Source of the DNA: Taudactylus pleione
Lineage: Eukaryota; Chordata; Amphibia; Anura; Myobatrachidae
Assembly (NCBI GenBank): GCA_031769625.1
Contig: JAUIMM010000121.1
Span: 6,596,001-6,660,000 of the forward strand
Reading direction: 5' to 3'
Length of the DNA: 64,000 nucleotides
The stretch's first letter is position 1, and each line of letters opens with the position of its first letter. Both the position numbers and the translations under genes were made by a program. Below are positions 1 through 10,691 of the stretch, one piece after another. Below the pieces are notes generated by a model that saw only the letters and a program-made list of their open reading frames with translations, searched no databases and was not told the origin of the DNA.

Positions 1-719
1 GGAAGGGGTGCGTGACACAGCCAAGTGGGCAGTGAGAACGGCATGATGTTGCGTTTGTGGTTTCCGTTATACAATGTTGTAATTACCAGCATTGTAAAGC
101 AGAGGGAGGGGTCACAATGACGCAGTCCTGCGTTATCAAGCCACCCGGACCACCTGCTTCACTTGTTCACTTTTCTGGCCGTCAGTGAGAGCCACCCAAG
201 GCCGGGAGTCTCTTGGACGTTCAGAAGAGTAGGCAAGTAAGACCCTTGGTATTCCATATTGTTTTCACCTCAATTTTTCTAACTCATAATGATTATTTTC
301 CCATAATTCATGTTTATAATACACCCATATTATTATAATAAATACAAGTTATTAATATAGCAAAGTTCATATCTCATGAGTGTCTCAGTTTTATTTTTAA
401 TTTCAACAACATTTGAGCTCCAGTGTGGCCTTGGGGGAAATAAGTGAACTGGTGTTGATAAGGATTGGCCCTCTTACCTCTAGAGACGAGATGTACTATG
501 GGCGAAATGCAGTCAAACCCCCTAAAATTTCCCACTAGGCACGTGAGACACAGGCCTAGAGGCGATGCCATGAATGGGTTAGTCTTTGCAGTAGTAACTT
601 TGCACTGGTTCTTCTTCCTAAATGTACTCTCTATTAGTATTTCTGAATTCATTATAAATTTTCAACTATAATTTCCCCAATAGCAACTGGTATCTACGCC
701 ATCAGTTTATTCACTTATA
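1..719. other. No gene seen; non-coding repeat-like DNA
   Basis: No reading frame with a recognisable domain lies here on either strand. The GC-richer first 240 bases share short phrases with 10890-11290, such as GGCCGGGAG and GTGGGCAGT, so they are probably an old copy of the same dispersed repeat. The rest is AT-rich and unassigned. Confidence 0.4.
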
Positions 720-901
720 CAGGTTGAGTCTCCCATATCCAAATATTCCGAAATTCGGAATATTCCGAAGTACGGAATATTCTGAAATACGGAATTATTT
801 TGGCATGACTGAGATAGTGAAACCGTTGATTTTTGATGGTTCAATTTACACAAACTTTGCTTGAGCCACAAAATTATTGAAAATATAATATAAAATTACC
901 T
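720..901 (+). repeat. 5' fragment of a DNA transposon, same family as 55324-55764
   Basis: The segment starts with CAGGTTGAGTCTCCCATATC right after a TA dinucleotide and matches the first ~180 bases of the complete copy at 55324-55764, including the run of CGGAATATTCCGAA-type palindromes. Similarity stops near 901 and no right terminus follows, so this copy is truncated. The terminal sequence recalls pogo/Tc2-type (Kanga-like) repeats known from vertebrates; that assignment is from memory and tentative. Confidence 0.7.
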
Positions 902-1462
902 TGCTGTCTAACCCATACAGAAGGTCATTAGTATGCATATGATCCCTTGGCGAGTACCCGGTTCCCCTGGTATATCAATATGCACATGTGGAATGTTTAA
1001 ATGGAAATTAGAGTCATGCTGATAGCAAAACTCTGCATTAATCTGCTGTGTACAATGCAGTGAGGCACCAATAGTTGCAGATGCCCCTGGACCCCTGATT
1101 ATTCAATACACAGGTTTTTGAGACAGCAAAACTACTTCCATAGGAAATGATCTTACCTGCCCCCTAACCCAAGCAGATGTGAGATGTGGACAGGGGGTCA
1201 ATAGACTTTTTTGTATTCTGCACTTTGGGGCTATTGGCACATTCTGACCATTATGATGGATCTTGGGGATGTGTTATATACTGGACATTGGAGCTATATA
1301 TTGTGCGTGGTCGTATTATGGTGGATATAGGGGCTGTGTAATCTGCTAAACATGGAATTATTTATCTGCAGATTTGTACTGTTACTATGGACATTAGAGC
1401 TGTGTTATATATGCTGCAAAGTGTATGCTGGAACTTGTGGGCTTAACTGGTTTCCCAAGTTA
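902..1462. other. No gene seen
   Basis: AT-rich sequence without a supported reading frame, RNA gene or complete repeat. Confidence 0.4.
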
Positions 1463-1907
1463 GGGCCTGATTCAGTGTTGTACACAAACCTGATAGTCTG
1501 CATACAACACTGATTGTGAGACCTGCGCATGCACAGGATCTATACTTCCCATGGCTGGGCTCCTTCTGCGAGTTTGTTCCTCCAAGGCTGCAGCCTCTTG
1601 GAGGAGGGCAATGGGCGGGACCAGTCTCAGAAAATGGAGGTGTCTCATCCCCGTTTTCTGGGAGTGCAGAGGCCGGGTCTGCGTCTTCCAATGCAGAGTT
1701 CCTGGCCTCAGCTATGGAACTGCGAGGGGTTACTCAGATTGCTGATGGACTTGCAGAAGATCAGATGCTGAGTCTTAGGATGCAGCACTTGGATCTGCGA
1801 TGTGGTCAGGAGGCTTCTATTTACACCAGACGCCTCCTACAGCATTATGGTATTACACAGCTGCTTCTCTGCAGCTGTGCAATACCGTACAGCTCTGAAT
1901 CAGGCCC
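1463..1907. mobile_element. Non-autonomous inverted-repeat element with multiple hairpins (TTA duplication)
   Basis: Termini GGGCCTGATTCAG and CTGAATCAGGCCC are inverted copies, flanked by TTA at 1460-1462 and 1908-1910. A 3-bp duplication of this type fits PIF/Harbinger-like MITEs. Several internal hairpins are visible: 10-bp arms at 1473-1482/1503-1512, and 15-bp arms with one mismatch at 1849-1863/1872-1886. Open frames across it are spurious by-products of the GC-rich hairpins. The same termini bound 4800-5398, and one end closes the hairpin train at 30270. Confidence 0.75.
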
Positions 1908-1910
1908 TTA

Positions 1911-2845
1911 GTTTCCTATTTAACACCTTAAAGGGTTTTAATAAACTCAGTTCATTATTTCAGTACAGGAAATAACCACAGAAGACTATGTGGAGAAGTC
2001 CATTCCATGTGAAAAAGTTCATGTTTGAAAATCTGAATGACTTGTCATCACTGTCACAAGTTGCTAGTTGCATACATGCTGAACTTGCTGGAACAGGTGT
2101 TGAGCTTGCAATTGGGGTCGAGCTGGCAGTTGTGAGGGGCTCACTCACCTTGGGGGCCAAAGAGAGAATAGAAATAATTATCCTAAGTTGTGATCACTAC
2201 ACTAAACACCTGCCAGACTATAACCATCATTAGGCCCCCTTTACAGGAAAACCCCTCGCAATTCGCGGGTCCGCACATAGGGGGTGGGGATAAATGATTC
2301 ATGTCATTTAGCCCCTCTCCCTCCCCATGGACCCGCACATTTTGTGGAAAATCTCCCCATCCTGCCCACTTCACTAGGAAGTGGGCGGGATGCAGGAGAT
2401 CTGCCTACTATTCCGGGGGGGTGTACCCAAAAAATCGGGAGCCTCCCACGACTCCCGTGAGAGTAGGCAAATATGCATTATTTACCTTGCATGCAAAAAT
2501 AATAAATGTACTTGCGCCCCTTGTATTGCAACATGGTTTGTTATAGATGCAGAACCCGTACAGGTCCCTAGAGCGCGCAGTTCAAAGATCTTAAACAACG
2601 TAAAACAAGATCAGCTGATACGCTGCTTGCATTGGACATGACATATTCACCACAATACTACTCCTTGGGTTCTATGGACGAGCAATGTGTGGACTGTGGT
2701 GCCCTCTTTACCTCTTGGTAGAGTAGATTAACGAATATATTTCAGTCTCTTGTCACAATGTGGTTGTTCCACCATATTTAGCAGAACTCTAATGCCCTGT
2801 GCAGCGCCAACCTGGCTGCCCCTCCATGGAGGAGGCAGCCAGAAA
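1911..2845. other. No gene seen; contains a GC-rich imperfect hairpin
   Basis: No domain-bearing frame. Around 2265-2345 two inverted segments, GCGGGTCCGCACA and a GGACCCGCACA-type partner, can fold on each other, suggesting a decayed inverted-repeat element, but I cannot fix its ends. Confidence 0.35.
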
Positions 2846-3341
2846 GTTGGCAAACCTGATTACACAGGTTCTGTGGCTGATTAAAACCAGATGAAATGTA
2901 GGCTTAAAGTCAGCCAGCCACATAGAGGCGTATTAAGAGAGGAGGAGGCCCATGTGCATTCCTCGTCCTGGGCTCTCTCCTCTCTACTCGGCAGCTGACC
3001 GCAGCAGTAGACTCTGGGCACTAGTCTGTGCCCAGAGTCATCTGTGCCCAGAGTCCACTATGCATGCACAGGCGATTTCAATACTGTGCATGTGCAAAAC
3101 ACTGGGAAAATGGACGTGGCGGCCATTTTCCAGGTGTTTTGTGCAGCGCTGCAGCCGAAGTGGGACTTCGGAGGGGTAAGTATTAAATATTATGGGTGCA
3201 GGGTTTGCTGTGTGGGTCACCCTTGGACCCAGGGGCCGTGTGCACCGAACACACCCTGCACCCTTTATAGATATGCCCCTGCAGCCACAGAACCTGTGTA
3301 ATTCATGAGTGTGCCGTTTTAAAGGGATAGTATGGTAAGCC
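2846..3341. repeat. Truncated MITE of the 11059-11213 family, split by a hAT element
   Basis: Both sides of the insertion at 2923-3281 match the 155-bp element at 11059-11213: ACACAGGTTCTGTGGCT on the left, and AACCTGTGTAATTCATGAGT through GGTAAGCC on the right. The right end is followed by TA at 3342-3343. About 38 bases of the left terminus are missing. Confidence 0.75.
2923..3281. mobile_element. Non-autonomous hAT-type element (359 bp) with 8-bp duplication
   Basis: Perfect 8-bp direct repeats CAGCCACA flank the element at 2915-2922 and 3282-3289. The termini are short and imperfectly inverted: a degenerate TAGAGGCGTATTAA at the left, and an end whose complement reads CAGGGGCATATC. It is the inverted-orientation relative of 27321-27654. 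Eight-base duplications and CAGNGGCG-like ends are hAT hallmarks. It encodes nothing recognisable. Confidence 0.85.
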
Positions 3342-3343
3342 TA

Positions 3344-3842
3344 TGTATCGCTCTGTACTACATCTGGAAAAATGACTGACAAAATCGTCCTGCAGACTCA
3401 ACATAAACTTGATATTCATATTCATGTTCCACTTGCTGATCTTACTATGAGCATAAGCCTTATTTTCTTATTTATTTTACAATATACTGAGAAAAATAGG
3501 CTTTATAGCCCACATAATCTGCAAACAAATGGGTCAGTTCAGTCTGCATTCTACTCACGCATAAGGTATTTGTGCTTTAACACAAACAAAGTATGTTGTT
3601 TGTGGGGTTTTTTTCTTTTTTTTTAAGAAGTCAGGGACCCCTCTAAAGGGCACACACTGGAAATTAAATTGCTAGCAAATTATTTGCAAATGGTGCTATA
3701 ATTACAGAGACAATTTATATATGGAAAAAATGTATCAAAAGACCGCGCTGGTTAGTCACCTGAAGAATATAGTAGATAGATTAACAAACTGGAAAGTTGG
3801 CTGCTGCTATCAAAAATACACATTGGTCACTGGGCAAGGATA
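3344..3842. other. No gene seen
   Basis: AT-rich flank of the Penelope-like element. Short poly-T tracts occur near 3607-3624, but there is no supported feature. Confidence 0.35.
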
Positions 3843-4703
3843 AAGAAAAGAATGGATGATAGCGCAAGTCTAAGTAATGCTATAGAGACTGGAGAGCTGA
3901 AACAACAGTGTGTGTATTATGATACCTATATGACATATTGGGCGGATTGTAATAAAATATATAAATTTTAATAAAGGTTAATTATCAACCTCCTATGTTA
4001 AAGGATGCATATCCTAAACAGTGCCAAGTCTAGTATACATTTGTATAATAAATGGGTATAATCAATAAAAATAAATATAAATAAAAAATCTATAATAAAT
4101 AAATAAAGGAAAAAACAGTCATAAAGCAGCATGTGAATTGGACTGATTAATAGATGTGAATGATGGATCCCTTTATGGAGATCTAAGGGTTCTCCAGCAC
4201 CTCACTGTGAATAGAAGAGACCTAACCTGCAAGTTGGTAAATTGATGGTCCGTGTCTCACGCTGTGTGGGGTGTCTTGAAAGTCCTCCTCATAGGGTGCC
4301 AGCTTGGAAGCTTGGGCAGCTGGTGCAAAAGGTTCGAGGGGAAAGCACAGCCCTTGTGTGAATAGTATTCGCAATCCATGTCCCACTTTGACTCCAAAAT
4401 GATAGTAACAGGTGGGGACTCCCAGAATGTAATGCAGCTCAGCGGCTGAGCAACTTGGTGCTGTGAGCAGGGAGATCCTGATATCCTGTGTAGGTTGCGG
4501 CCGGTAGCCGACTGTGAGCCGGGGGACAGCGTGCAGTAAAGTCCAATGATGGTGCAAATGTCAATCCAGAAATGGCAAAGAAGTCTGCCAAACGCGTTTC
4601 CCTGTTTAAAACAGCTTTGTCAGAGGCTAGTGACCCTACCATGCTGTGTCCAGAAGAAAAAGAACTAAATAAATAAATTAATATATATATTCAGACTTAC
4701 AGC
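3843..4703. repeat. Left inverted arm of Penelope-like element 1
   Basis: Reverse complement of 8252-9280, with the right arm carrying ~170 extra bases around 8310-8475. A 111-codon open frame on the minus strand (4222-4557) corresponds to one of 124 codons in the other arm. Differences between the two are mostly amino-acid changing, so I do not call it a gene. The arm carries the motif GAAACGCGT (minus strand, 4592-4600). Confidence 0.85.
4591..4632 (-). ncRNA. Possible degenerate hammerhead ribozyme core
   Basis: On the minus strand CTGACAA is followed by a short stem with CTG/CAG pairing and then GAAACGCGT. The order CUGANGA, stem II, GAAAC is the hammerhead core known in the terminal repeats of Penelope-like elements. 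Here the position normally G in CUGANGA is A, and I could not build convincing stems I and III, so at best it is a decayed copy. The matching segment in the other arm is at 8502-8537. Confidence 0.25.
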
Positions 4704-5625
4704 CGTCTCATAATTATGCATCGGAGGTTTAGACAACGAGCCTGGTATATAGCCGGTTGCCCAGGCAACTCTCCATCGTGTGGTCATTGGTTAGATTCTG
4801 GGCCTGATTCAGAGCCGGACGCTATTTGCGCTCGCTCGTTCAGAAAAAGGGGCCGGCTATTTAAATTGAGCGCTCGCTCTTTGCGGTCTGTTGACGCTTC
4901 TATGTTTGAGCGAGCGAACGAAATATGCGGTCGCTATTTTGTAAAGACGCCCCCCTGGCCGTTTGCATCATACGTCATCTCCGCTATTTATTAGATTAAT
5001 CGAGTACATCGAAAGGCGTCTGAACTGCTTGCAGTGCTTTTGGTTGGATTTTCCTACCGCAATCATGCGAACAGTTCAGGCTAAGAGACAAAAAAGTGAC
5101 GTGGTCGATGACGCTGCTTTGTTAATTATGCACACCCTTAAAACGCCCATTTTGACCGTTTGGCACGCCTGCGTTCGGATCTCCACTCCCCGTTTTCAAG
5201 CACCTTCCCCTGTTTCCACCCACAAACGCCTCATCCTGTCACTCAAATTAGCAGGCACTCGGTATTTTGCGAGCACACGATTTCCGACCGCACTGACTGG
5301 TTGGCGCATGCGCATTACGACCCATATGCATGCGCAGATGTGCGAACATCGCTCGGAGCGAATGAGCGGCCGCTTACGAGCGGCTCTGAATCAGGCCCTC
5401 TGTTCCTTTGGCTGTCAGGCCCTGATAAGTCGTATCTCTCCACAGTGTTGCATGTATTAAAAAAGTACTAATAGTTTATTTGTTGAATGGTTGCTAGGTG
5501 ACCCAATCACATGAGCGCAACTGGGTAAAAAACTACAATTACTTGCTGTGGGATACGTGACATGATGGTCGGTTTATCTGAGCAGAATCTTCTTGTGAAA
5601 AGAATGTATGAAGAGACGGCTGTAA
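4697..5625. mobile_element. Inverted-repeat element with 13-bp termini, hosting a hairpin-rich MITE
   Basis: TTACAGCCGTCTC at 4697-4709 is exactly inverted at 5613-5625. The interior carries the nested element 4800-5398, leaving only ~330 bp of its own. I cannot define a clean target duplication: the left terminus abuts the inner end of the PLE arm, where part of the motif is shared. No coding sequence is recognisable. Confidence 0.6.
4800..5398. mobile_element. Hairpin-rich non-autonomous element (TCT duplication)
   Basis: Termini GGGCCTGATTCAGAGCC and GGCTCTGAATCAGGCCC are exact inverted copies, flanked by TCT at 4797-4799 and 5399-5401. It belongs to the family of 1463-1907. Interior complementary segments such as CGCTCGCTCGTT and GAGCGAGCGAACG allow further folding. 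Open frames at 4716-5471 overlap it but carry no domain, so I consider them spurious. Confidence 0.8.
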
Positions 5626-5641
5626 AGTAATATGAGTTGTA

Positions 5642-7285
5642 CAGTCAGGTCCATAAATATTGGGACATTGACAGAATTTTCAGATTTTGGCCTCTATTCA
5701 CCACCACAATGGTTTTGAAATGAAACAAACAAGATGTGCTTTAACTGCAGACTTTCAGATTTAATTTGAGGGTAATTACATCCAAATCGGGTGAACGGTG
5801 TAGGAATTACAACGGTTTCTATATGTGCCTCCCACTTTTTAAGGGACCAAAAGTAATGGGACTATCAACTCAAAAGCTATTTCATGGACAGGTGTGGGCT
5901 ATTCCCTCGTTATTTCATTATCAATTAAGCAGGTAAAAGGTCTGGAGTTGATTCTAGGTGTGACATTTGCATTTGGAATCAGTTGCTATCAACTCTCAAT
6001 ATGAGATCCAAAGAGCTGTCACTATCAGTGAAGCAAGCCATCATTAGGCTGAAAAATCAAAACAAACCCATCAGAGAGATAGCAAAAACATTAGGTGTGG
6101 CCAAATCAACTGTTTGGAACATTCTTAAAAAGAAAGAACGCACTGGAGAGCTCAGCAACACCAAAAGACCCGGAAGACCACGGAAAACAACTGTGGTGGA
6201 TGACAAAAGAATTATTTCCCTGGTGAAGAAAAACCCCTTCACAACAGTTGGCCAAATCAAGAACACTCTCCAGGAGGTAGATGTATATGTGTCAAAGTCA
6301 ACAATCAAGAGAAGACTTCACAAGAGTGAATATAGAGGGTTCACCACAAGATGCAAACCATTGGTGAGCCACAAAAACAGGAAGACCAGATTAGAGTTTG
6401 CCAAACAACATCTAAAAAAGCCATTACAGTTCTGGAACAACATCCTATGGACAGATGAGACAAAGATCAACTTGTACCAGAGTGATGGGAAGAGAAGAGA
6501 AGGAAAGGAACTGCTCATGATCCAAAACATAGCACCTCATCAGTGAAGCATGGTGGTGGTAGTGTCATGGCGTGGGCATGTATAGCTGCCAATGGAACTG
6601 GTTCTCTTGTATTTATTGATGATGTGACTGCTGACAAAAGCAGCAGAATGAATTCTGAAGTGTTTCGGGCAATATTATATGCTCATATTCAGTCAAATAC
6701 TTCAGAACTCATTGGACGGCGCTTCACAGTGCAGATGGACAATGACCCGAAGCATACTGCAAAAGCAAACAAAGAGTTTTTTAAGGCTAAAAAGTGGAAT
6801 GTTATGCAATGGCCAAGTCAATCCCCTGAACTGAATCCGATTGAGCATGCATTTCACTTGATGAAGACAAAACTGAAGGAAAAATGCCCCAAGAACAAGC
6901 AGGAACTGAAGACATTTGCAATAGAGGCCTGGCAGAGCATCACCAGGGATGAAACCCAGCGTCTGGTGATGTCTATGCGTTCCAGACTTCAGGCTGTAAT
7001 TGCCTGCAAAGGATTTGCAACAAAGTATTAAAAAGTGAAAGTTAGATTTAGGATTGTTTAGTTTGTCCCATTACTTTTGGCCCCTTAAAAAGTGGGAGGC
7101 ACATATAGAAACCGTTGTAATTCCTACACCTTTCACCTGATTTGGATGTAATTACCCTCAAATTAAATCTGAAAGTCTGCAGTTAAATCACATCTTGTTT
7201 GTTTCATTTCAAAGCCATTGTGGTGGTGAATGGAGGCCAAAATATGAAAATTCTGTCAATGTCCCAATATTTATGGACTTGACTG
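5642..7285 (+). mobile_element. Tc1-family transposon, copy 1 (1644 bp, TA duplication)
   Basis: The element begins with CAGTCAGGTCCATAAATATT, ends with its inverted complement, and is flanked by TA (5640-5641 and 7286-7287). The inverted terminal repeats are about 221 bp each (5642-5862 and 7065-7285), long for the Tc1 family but matching the long-TIR class. A single transposase frame lies between them. The copy at 56797-58442 is closely similar over its full length. Confidence 0.95.
6001..7031 (+). pseudogene. Tc1-like DD34E transposase, frameshifted
   Basis: The frame starts at the ATG at 6001, giving a protein that opens MRSKELSLSV; an upstream in-frame ATG at 5983 is less likely because copy 2 lacks it. 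An N-terminal helix-turn-helix region (SVKQAIIRLKNQ) is followed by the GRPRKT motif and a second HTH. The DDE catalytic triad is visible as LWTDETK, MDNDPKHT and LNPIEHAF. The enzyme would cut and paste its own TIR-bounded DNA at TA sites. Compared with copy 2, seven bases are missing near 6499, shifting the frame between the first and second catalytic aspartates. The second half is open from about 6543 to the TAA at 7029-7031. The product cannot be functional as it stands. Confidence 0.93.
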
Positions 7286-7287
7286 TA

Positions 7288-7885
7288 TATACAGATAATT
7301 GGTAAAGCATGATTCATGATATGCAAAGAGAGAGAGTAGTGAGTTATAGTTACCAGAAAACTAGTGGATATCTGTTTTTCTTTGGTTTAATACAATATAT
7401 ATATAACTATATGTATATATATATATATATATCTCCACTCATTCTGTTGCGTGTATATCTTGCTCATATATAATCATATAGATAGAGACCGAAAACATAT
7501 ATAGATACCTAATTTTAATAAAGATTTGACAAAGTCAAATGAAGTTCTCATACTGGGAATAATTTAAACATATTGAAGTACATTTGGTTATGAACACAAC
7601 TGTCCAGTTGTAATCAATGGAATTAAATATCGATACATATAACAACTGTATCTAAATGAACAATAATAATGACATTGACTTAATGCATGTAGGGGAAAAA
7701 TCAAGAGGATAACGATTTGGGGATATACACACATATATATCATATGTACAAATTAGATGATACGTATGCCCCAGAGCGCACCACAATCCCTGTGTTCTTA
7801 TAATTTAACAATACGAGGTTGGGATACCTCTATATGTGGAGCTGCTAGGGACATTATAAGAAGAACCCAGAACGCTGCACTACTA
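7288..7885. other. No gene seen; AT-rich interior of Penelope-like element 1
   Basis: Contains a (TA)n-like microsatellite near 7396-7432. It probably represents 3' untranslated sequence of the minus-strand PLE, but nothing in it can be matched to the second PLE in this window. Confidence 0.4.
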
Positions 7886-8250
7886 TCAGTTAATGTGTTC
7901 GATCCCTATCATTTTTAATGTGGATGGATTGCTTTGGTGGGTGTCCATGAAATGCCTAGGAATACTGTGATTCTTAACTTTATTCTGGATGTTCCTTCTA
8001 TGTTCCAGAAATCTCTTTTTGAGGGGGGGGGGGGGGGGTGCAGTTCTGCCTACATAGAAACAAGGACATCCGCAGAAGAGTAGATAGATCACATACTGTT
8101 TCACAGTTAATGAATTGTTTGATCTCAAATTCTGTGTCTGTATCCTTTACTTTGAAAGATTTTTGACCATTTTGTATATGGCTGCATGTTATACTTTGTG
8201 TTTTACCATATTTATAGAATCCTTTTGGAGGTGATGGTAACCAGGATTTT
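7886..8250 (-). pseudogene. GIY-YIG endonuclease remnant of a Penelope-like element
   Basis: Read on the minus strand, the fragment shows YVIYLLFC, then FYVGRT, then KRFLEHRRNI and IPRHFMDTHQ. These are the GIY-YIG core (the Y...YVG-T pair) followed by the R/H/E helix typical of the C-terminal endonuclease of PLEs. Just upstream another frame shows FEIKQFINC, the conserved lead-in to this domain, so a frameshift separates the two. A run of 16 G residues on the plus strand (8023-8038) has expanded into prolines in the middle of the domain. The reverse transcriptase expected upstream is absent. Confidence 0.8.
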
Positions 8251-8251
8251 T

Positions 8252-9280
8252 CTGTAAGTCTGAATATATATATTCATTTATTTATTTAGTTCTCTTTCTT
8301 TTTCTTCTTTATCTACCTATCGACCATCCTCTTGTGAGCTCATAGGCAGAGAAAATGTTTTTAGATATATGTATGCAAATGTGGTTTCATTTATACTGAA
8401 CATGTTAAACTAATTAGTGTAAACCGGAACAGCTGCATCACATGCAGACTAATGGAATAGGGTATTTAAACCTGGACACAGCATGGTAGGGTCACTAGCC
8501 TCTGACAAAGCTGTTTTATACAGGGAAACGTGTTAGGCGGACTTCTTTGCCATTTCTGGATTGACATTTGCACCATCATTGGACTTTACTGCACGCTGTC
8601 CCCCGGCTCACAGTCGGCTACTGGCCGCAACCTACACAGGATATCAGGATCTCCCTGGTCACAGCACCAAGTTGCTCAGCCGCTGAGCTGCATTACATTC
8701 TGGGAGTCCCCACCTGTTACTGTCATTTTGGAGTCAACGTGGGACACGGATTGCGAATACCATTCACACAAGGGCTGTGCTTTCCCCTCGAACATTTTAC
8801 ACCAGCTGCTCAAGCTTCCAAGCTGGCACCCTATGAGGAGGACTTTCAAGACACCCCACACAGCGTGAGATATGGACCATCAATTTACCAACTTGCAGGT
8901 TTGGTCTCTTCTATTCACAGTGAGGTGCTGGAGAACCCTTAGATCCCCATAAAGGGATCCATCATTCACATCTATTAATCAATCCAATTCACATGCTGCT
9001 TTATGACTGTTTTTTCCTTTATTTATTTATTATACATTTTTATTTATATTTATTTTTATTGATTATACCCATTTATCATACAAATGTATACTAGACTTGG
9101 CACTGTTTAGGATATGCATCCTTTAACATAGGAGGTTGATAATTAGCCTTTGTTAAAATGTGTATCTTTTATTACAATCTGCCCAATATGTCATATAGGT
9201 ATCATAATACACACACTGTTGTTTCAGCTCTCCAGTCTCTATAGCATTACTTAGACTTGCGCTATCATCCATTCTTTTCT
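8252..9280. repeat. Right inverted arm of Penelope-like element 1
   Basis: Inverted copy of 3843-4703, aligning from CTGTAAGTCTGAA at the inner edge to the ATCATCCATTCTTTTCT end near 9280. It holds an insertion of about 170 bp relative to the left arm. Motif GGGAAACGTGTTAGG at 8523-8537 corresponds to the hammerhead-like GAAACGCGT segment of the left arm. Confidence 0.85.
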
Positions 9281-9487
9281 ATACAATTTATATATGGGTA
9301 ACTCATATGTTGTCTATAAGGCTATGTGGCTCTCAAAAATGTCTGAACTCAGGTATTCTAACATGGAACAATAACATGGGATTTCATGAAAAAAACATAG
9401 TTGTGCTTAGTTTACAAGAATAATGAGGATATAGCGCCACCTACTGGAAAAAGCTAAGGATAATAATCAACTAAGTTTCTGAGCAAT
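9281..9487. repeat. Flank with a dispersed repeat also found at 18838-18950
   Basis: TTTACAAGAATAATGAGGA and CTAAGTTTCTGAGCAAT occur here and again near 18868-18942, so part of this spacer is a dispersed repeat of unknown class. In both places it lies directly before a TTAGGG-cored element. No gene. Confidence 0.6.
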
Positions 9488-9495
9488 GATCACAG

Positions 9496-9997
9496 GCGAT
9501 TTAGTTAAATGACCGGTGGCCGCGATGCTGACGGTCAAAATCCCGACTGCTAATACATAACGGGGAATTTAAGATAGGCGACAAATTGCCGTCACCTATC
9601 TTAATCCTGACGCCGGAACACAGAAAGATGCCGGATCGAACAAGGTAAGTCCAGGGCGCCTTTACTGTTAGACGTTGGGCGGATGGTTAGCTTTAGGCAC
9701 CGCTGGGGGGACTTAGGGTTAGGCACCCCCTGGGAAGGGTTATGGTTAGGCTAGGGGAAGGGGGGTTACAGTTATGCGCCACTGGGGGGAGGTTAGGTCT
9801 AGGCAACCCCCCCTCCCCGGGAGAGTTAGGTTTAGGGTGCCGGAAGGGGGGGCTAGGATTAGGCACCCCTGGGGGGACTTGGGGTTAGGCACCACCCTGT
9901 GAGAGTTAGGGGGTACAGGGGAGGGGAATAGTACTTACCTGCCCAGTCGGGATCTTCATCCTGTCAGCATCAGCCGCCGGCATTTCAATACCATTCC
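9496..9997. mobile_element. Non-autonomous hAT-like element with TTAGGG-rich core, copy 1
   Basis: Perfect 8-bp direct repeats GATCACAG flank it (9488-9495, 9998-10005). The outer ~40 bp are imperfect inverted repeats, sharing AATG-CCGG-GGC and GATGCTGAC and then ATCCCGACT. The core (about 9680-9910) is a degenerate tandem array of units such as GGTTAGGCACCCCCTGGG. Related copies are at 11758-12220, ~19087-19640, 22649-22947 and 55803-56350. No coding capacity. Confidence 0.85.
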
Positions 9998-10005
9998 GAT
10001 CACAG

Positions 10006-10290
10006 TAATGACAAACTGCAGAACTGTGCATTCATTATTTATTGCCTAAAAGCTCATGTTTATTCATACATGGGTGCACACTGTTATTCTGATCTCTAAT
10101 CTGGGTTGCAAAAGCTTCTGCAAAACTGGGAATGTTTTACTAACTTCACAATCTGTACTTCTTCTTTTCCTATGGCCCAAAATCTTATTGTTGCATTTGG
10201 GTGCACAGACAGGAAAGAAATGAATGATCCACACAGCTCCACCTATCACAAGGAACATCCTAAATTTCTGCATGCTTCAAGCTGTAATAT
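10006..10290. other. No gene seen
   Basis: Spacer between two non-autonomous elements. Overlapping short open frames on both strands have no domain. Confidence 0.35.
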
Positions 10291-10683
10291 CCCTTTCACA
10301 CTGCCAGCAATAATCCGGGTTATTGCACATGTATGCGCAGCACACCCAAAATTACTGTGCAGTGTGAAAGGGCCAGTTTGAAACTGTGTTCAACCCTGGT
10401 CAAAAGCAGTGTTGAACACAGTTTCAACCCACCTTGAGATGCAGTGTGATCGGGTAACCTAGGTTGGTGCGACCCGGATCCCGTTCACAAGCATAGGAAG
10501 AGCCGGCGCTAGGAGATGATCTCATCTCCAAGCGCCGACTCAGCACATGATGCCAGTGATGTAATCGACCCAGCAATAAGCCGGGTCGGGACGCCAGTCT
10601 GAAAGGGGTCTCAACCAGGTAGCACCCGGGATGGACCCATGAACAAAATCCCGGGTGCGACCCAGCATACTGATATGAAAGGG
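10291..10683. mobile_element. Inverted-repeat element with CCCTTTCA termini
   Basis: CCCTTTCACACTG at the left is inverted as ATATGAAAGGG at the right, with further inverted matches inside (AACTGTGTTCAACCCTG with CAGTGTTGAACACAGTTT; GGGTGCGACCC-type segments). A convincing target duplication is not visible: flanks are TAT on the left and GTAT on the right. Non-coding. Confidence 0.6.
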
Positions 10684-10691
10684 GTATAAGT

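Larger units (their letters stand above)
3843..9280 (-). mobile_element. Degenerate Penelope-like element with long inverted arms
   Basis: Two inverted arms, about 861 bp (3843-4703) and 1029 bp (8252-9280), bracket this segment. On the minus strand a GIY-YIG endonuclease remnant lies at 7886-8250. Terminal repeats in direct or inverted orientation (pLTRs) are a known property of Penelope-like elements, as is a C-terminal GIY-YIG domain. No reverse transcriptase remains: the interior is occupied instead by an inverted-repeat element (4697-5625), a Tc1 transposon (5642-7285) and unassigned AT-rich DNA. The element is therefore an internally deleted, multiply invaded copy. Orientation is taken from the GIY-YIG reading direction. 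Confidence 0.7.

Noticed and set aside
8568..8942. 124-codon frame in the right PLE arm with a 111-codon counterpart in the left arm
   Set aside because: The two are inverted copies of the same repeat; most differences change amino acids and the frames lie in terminal-arm sequence, so there is no sign of selection for protein.
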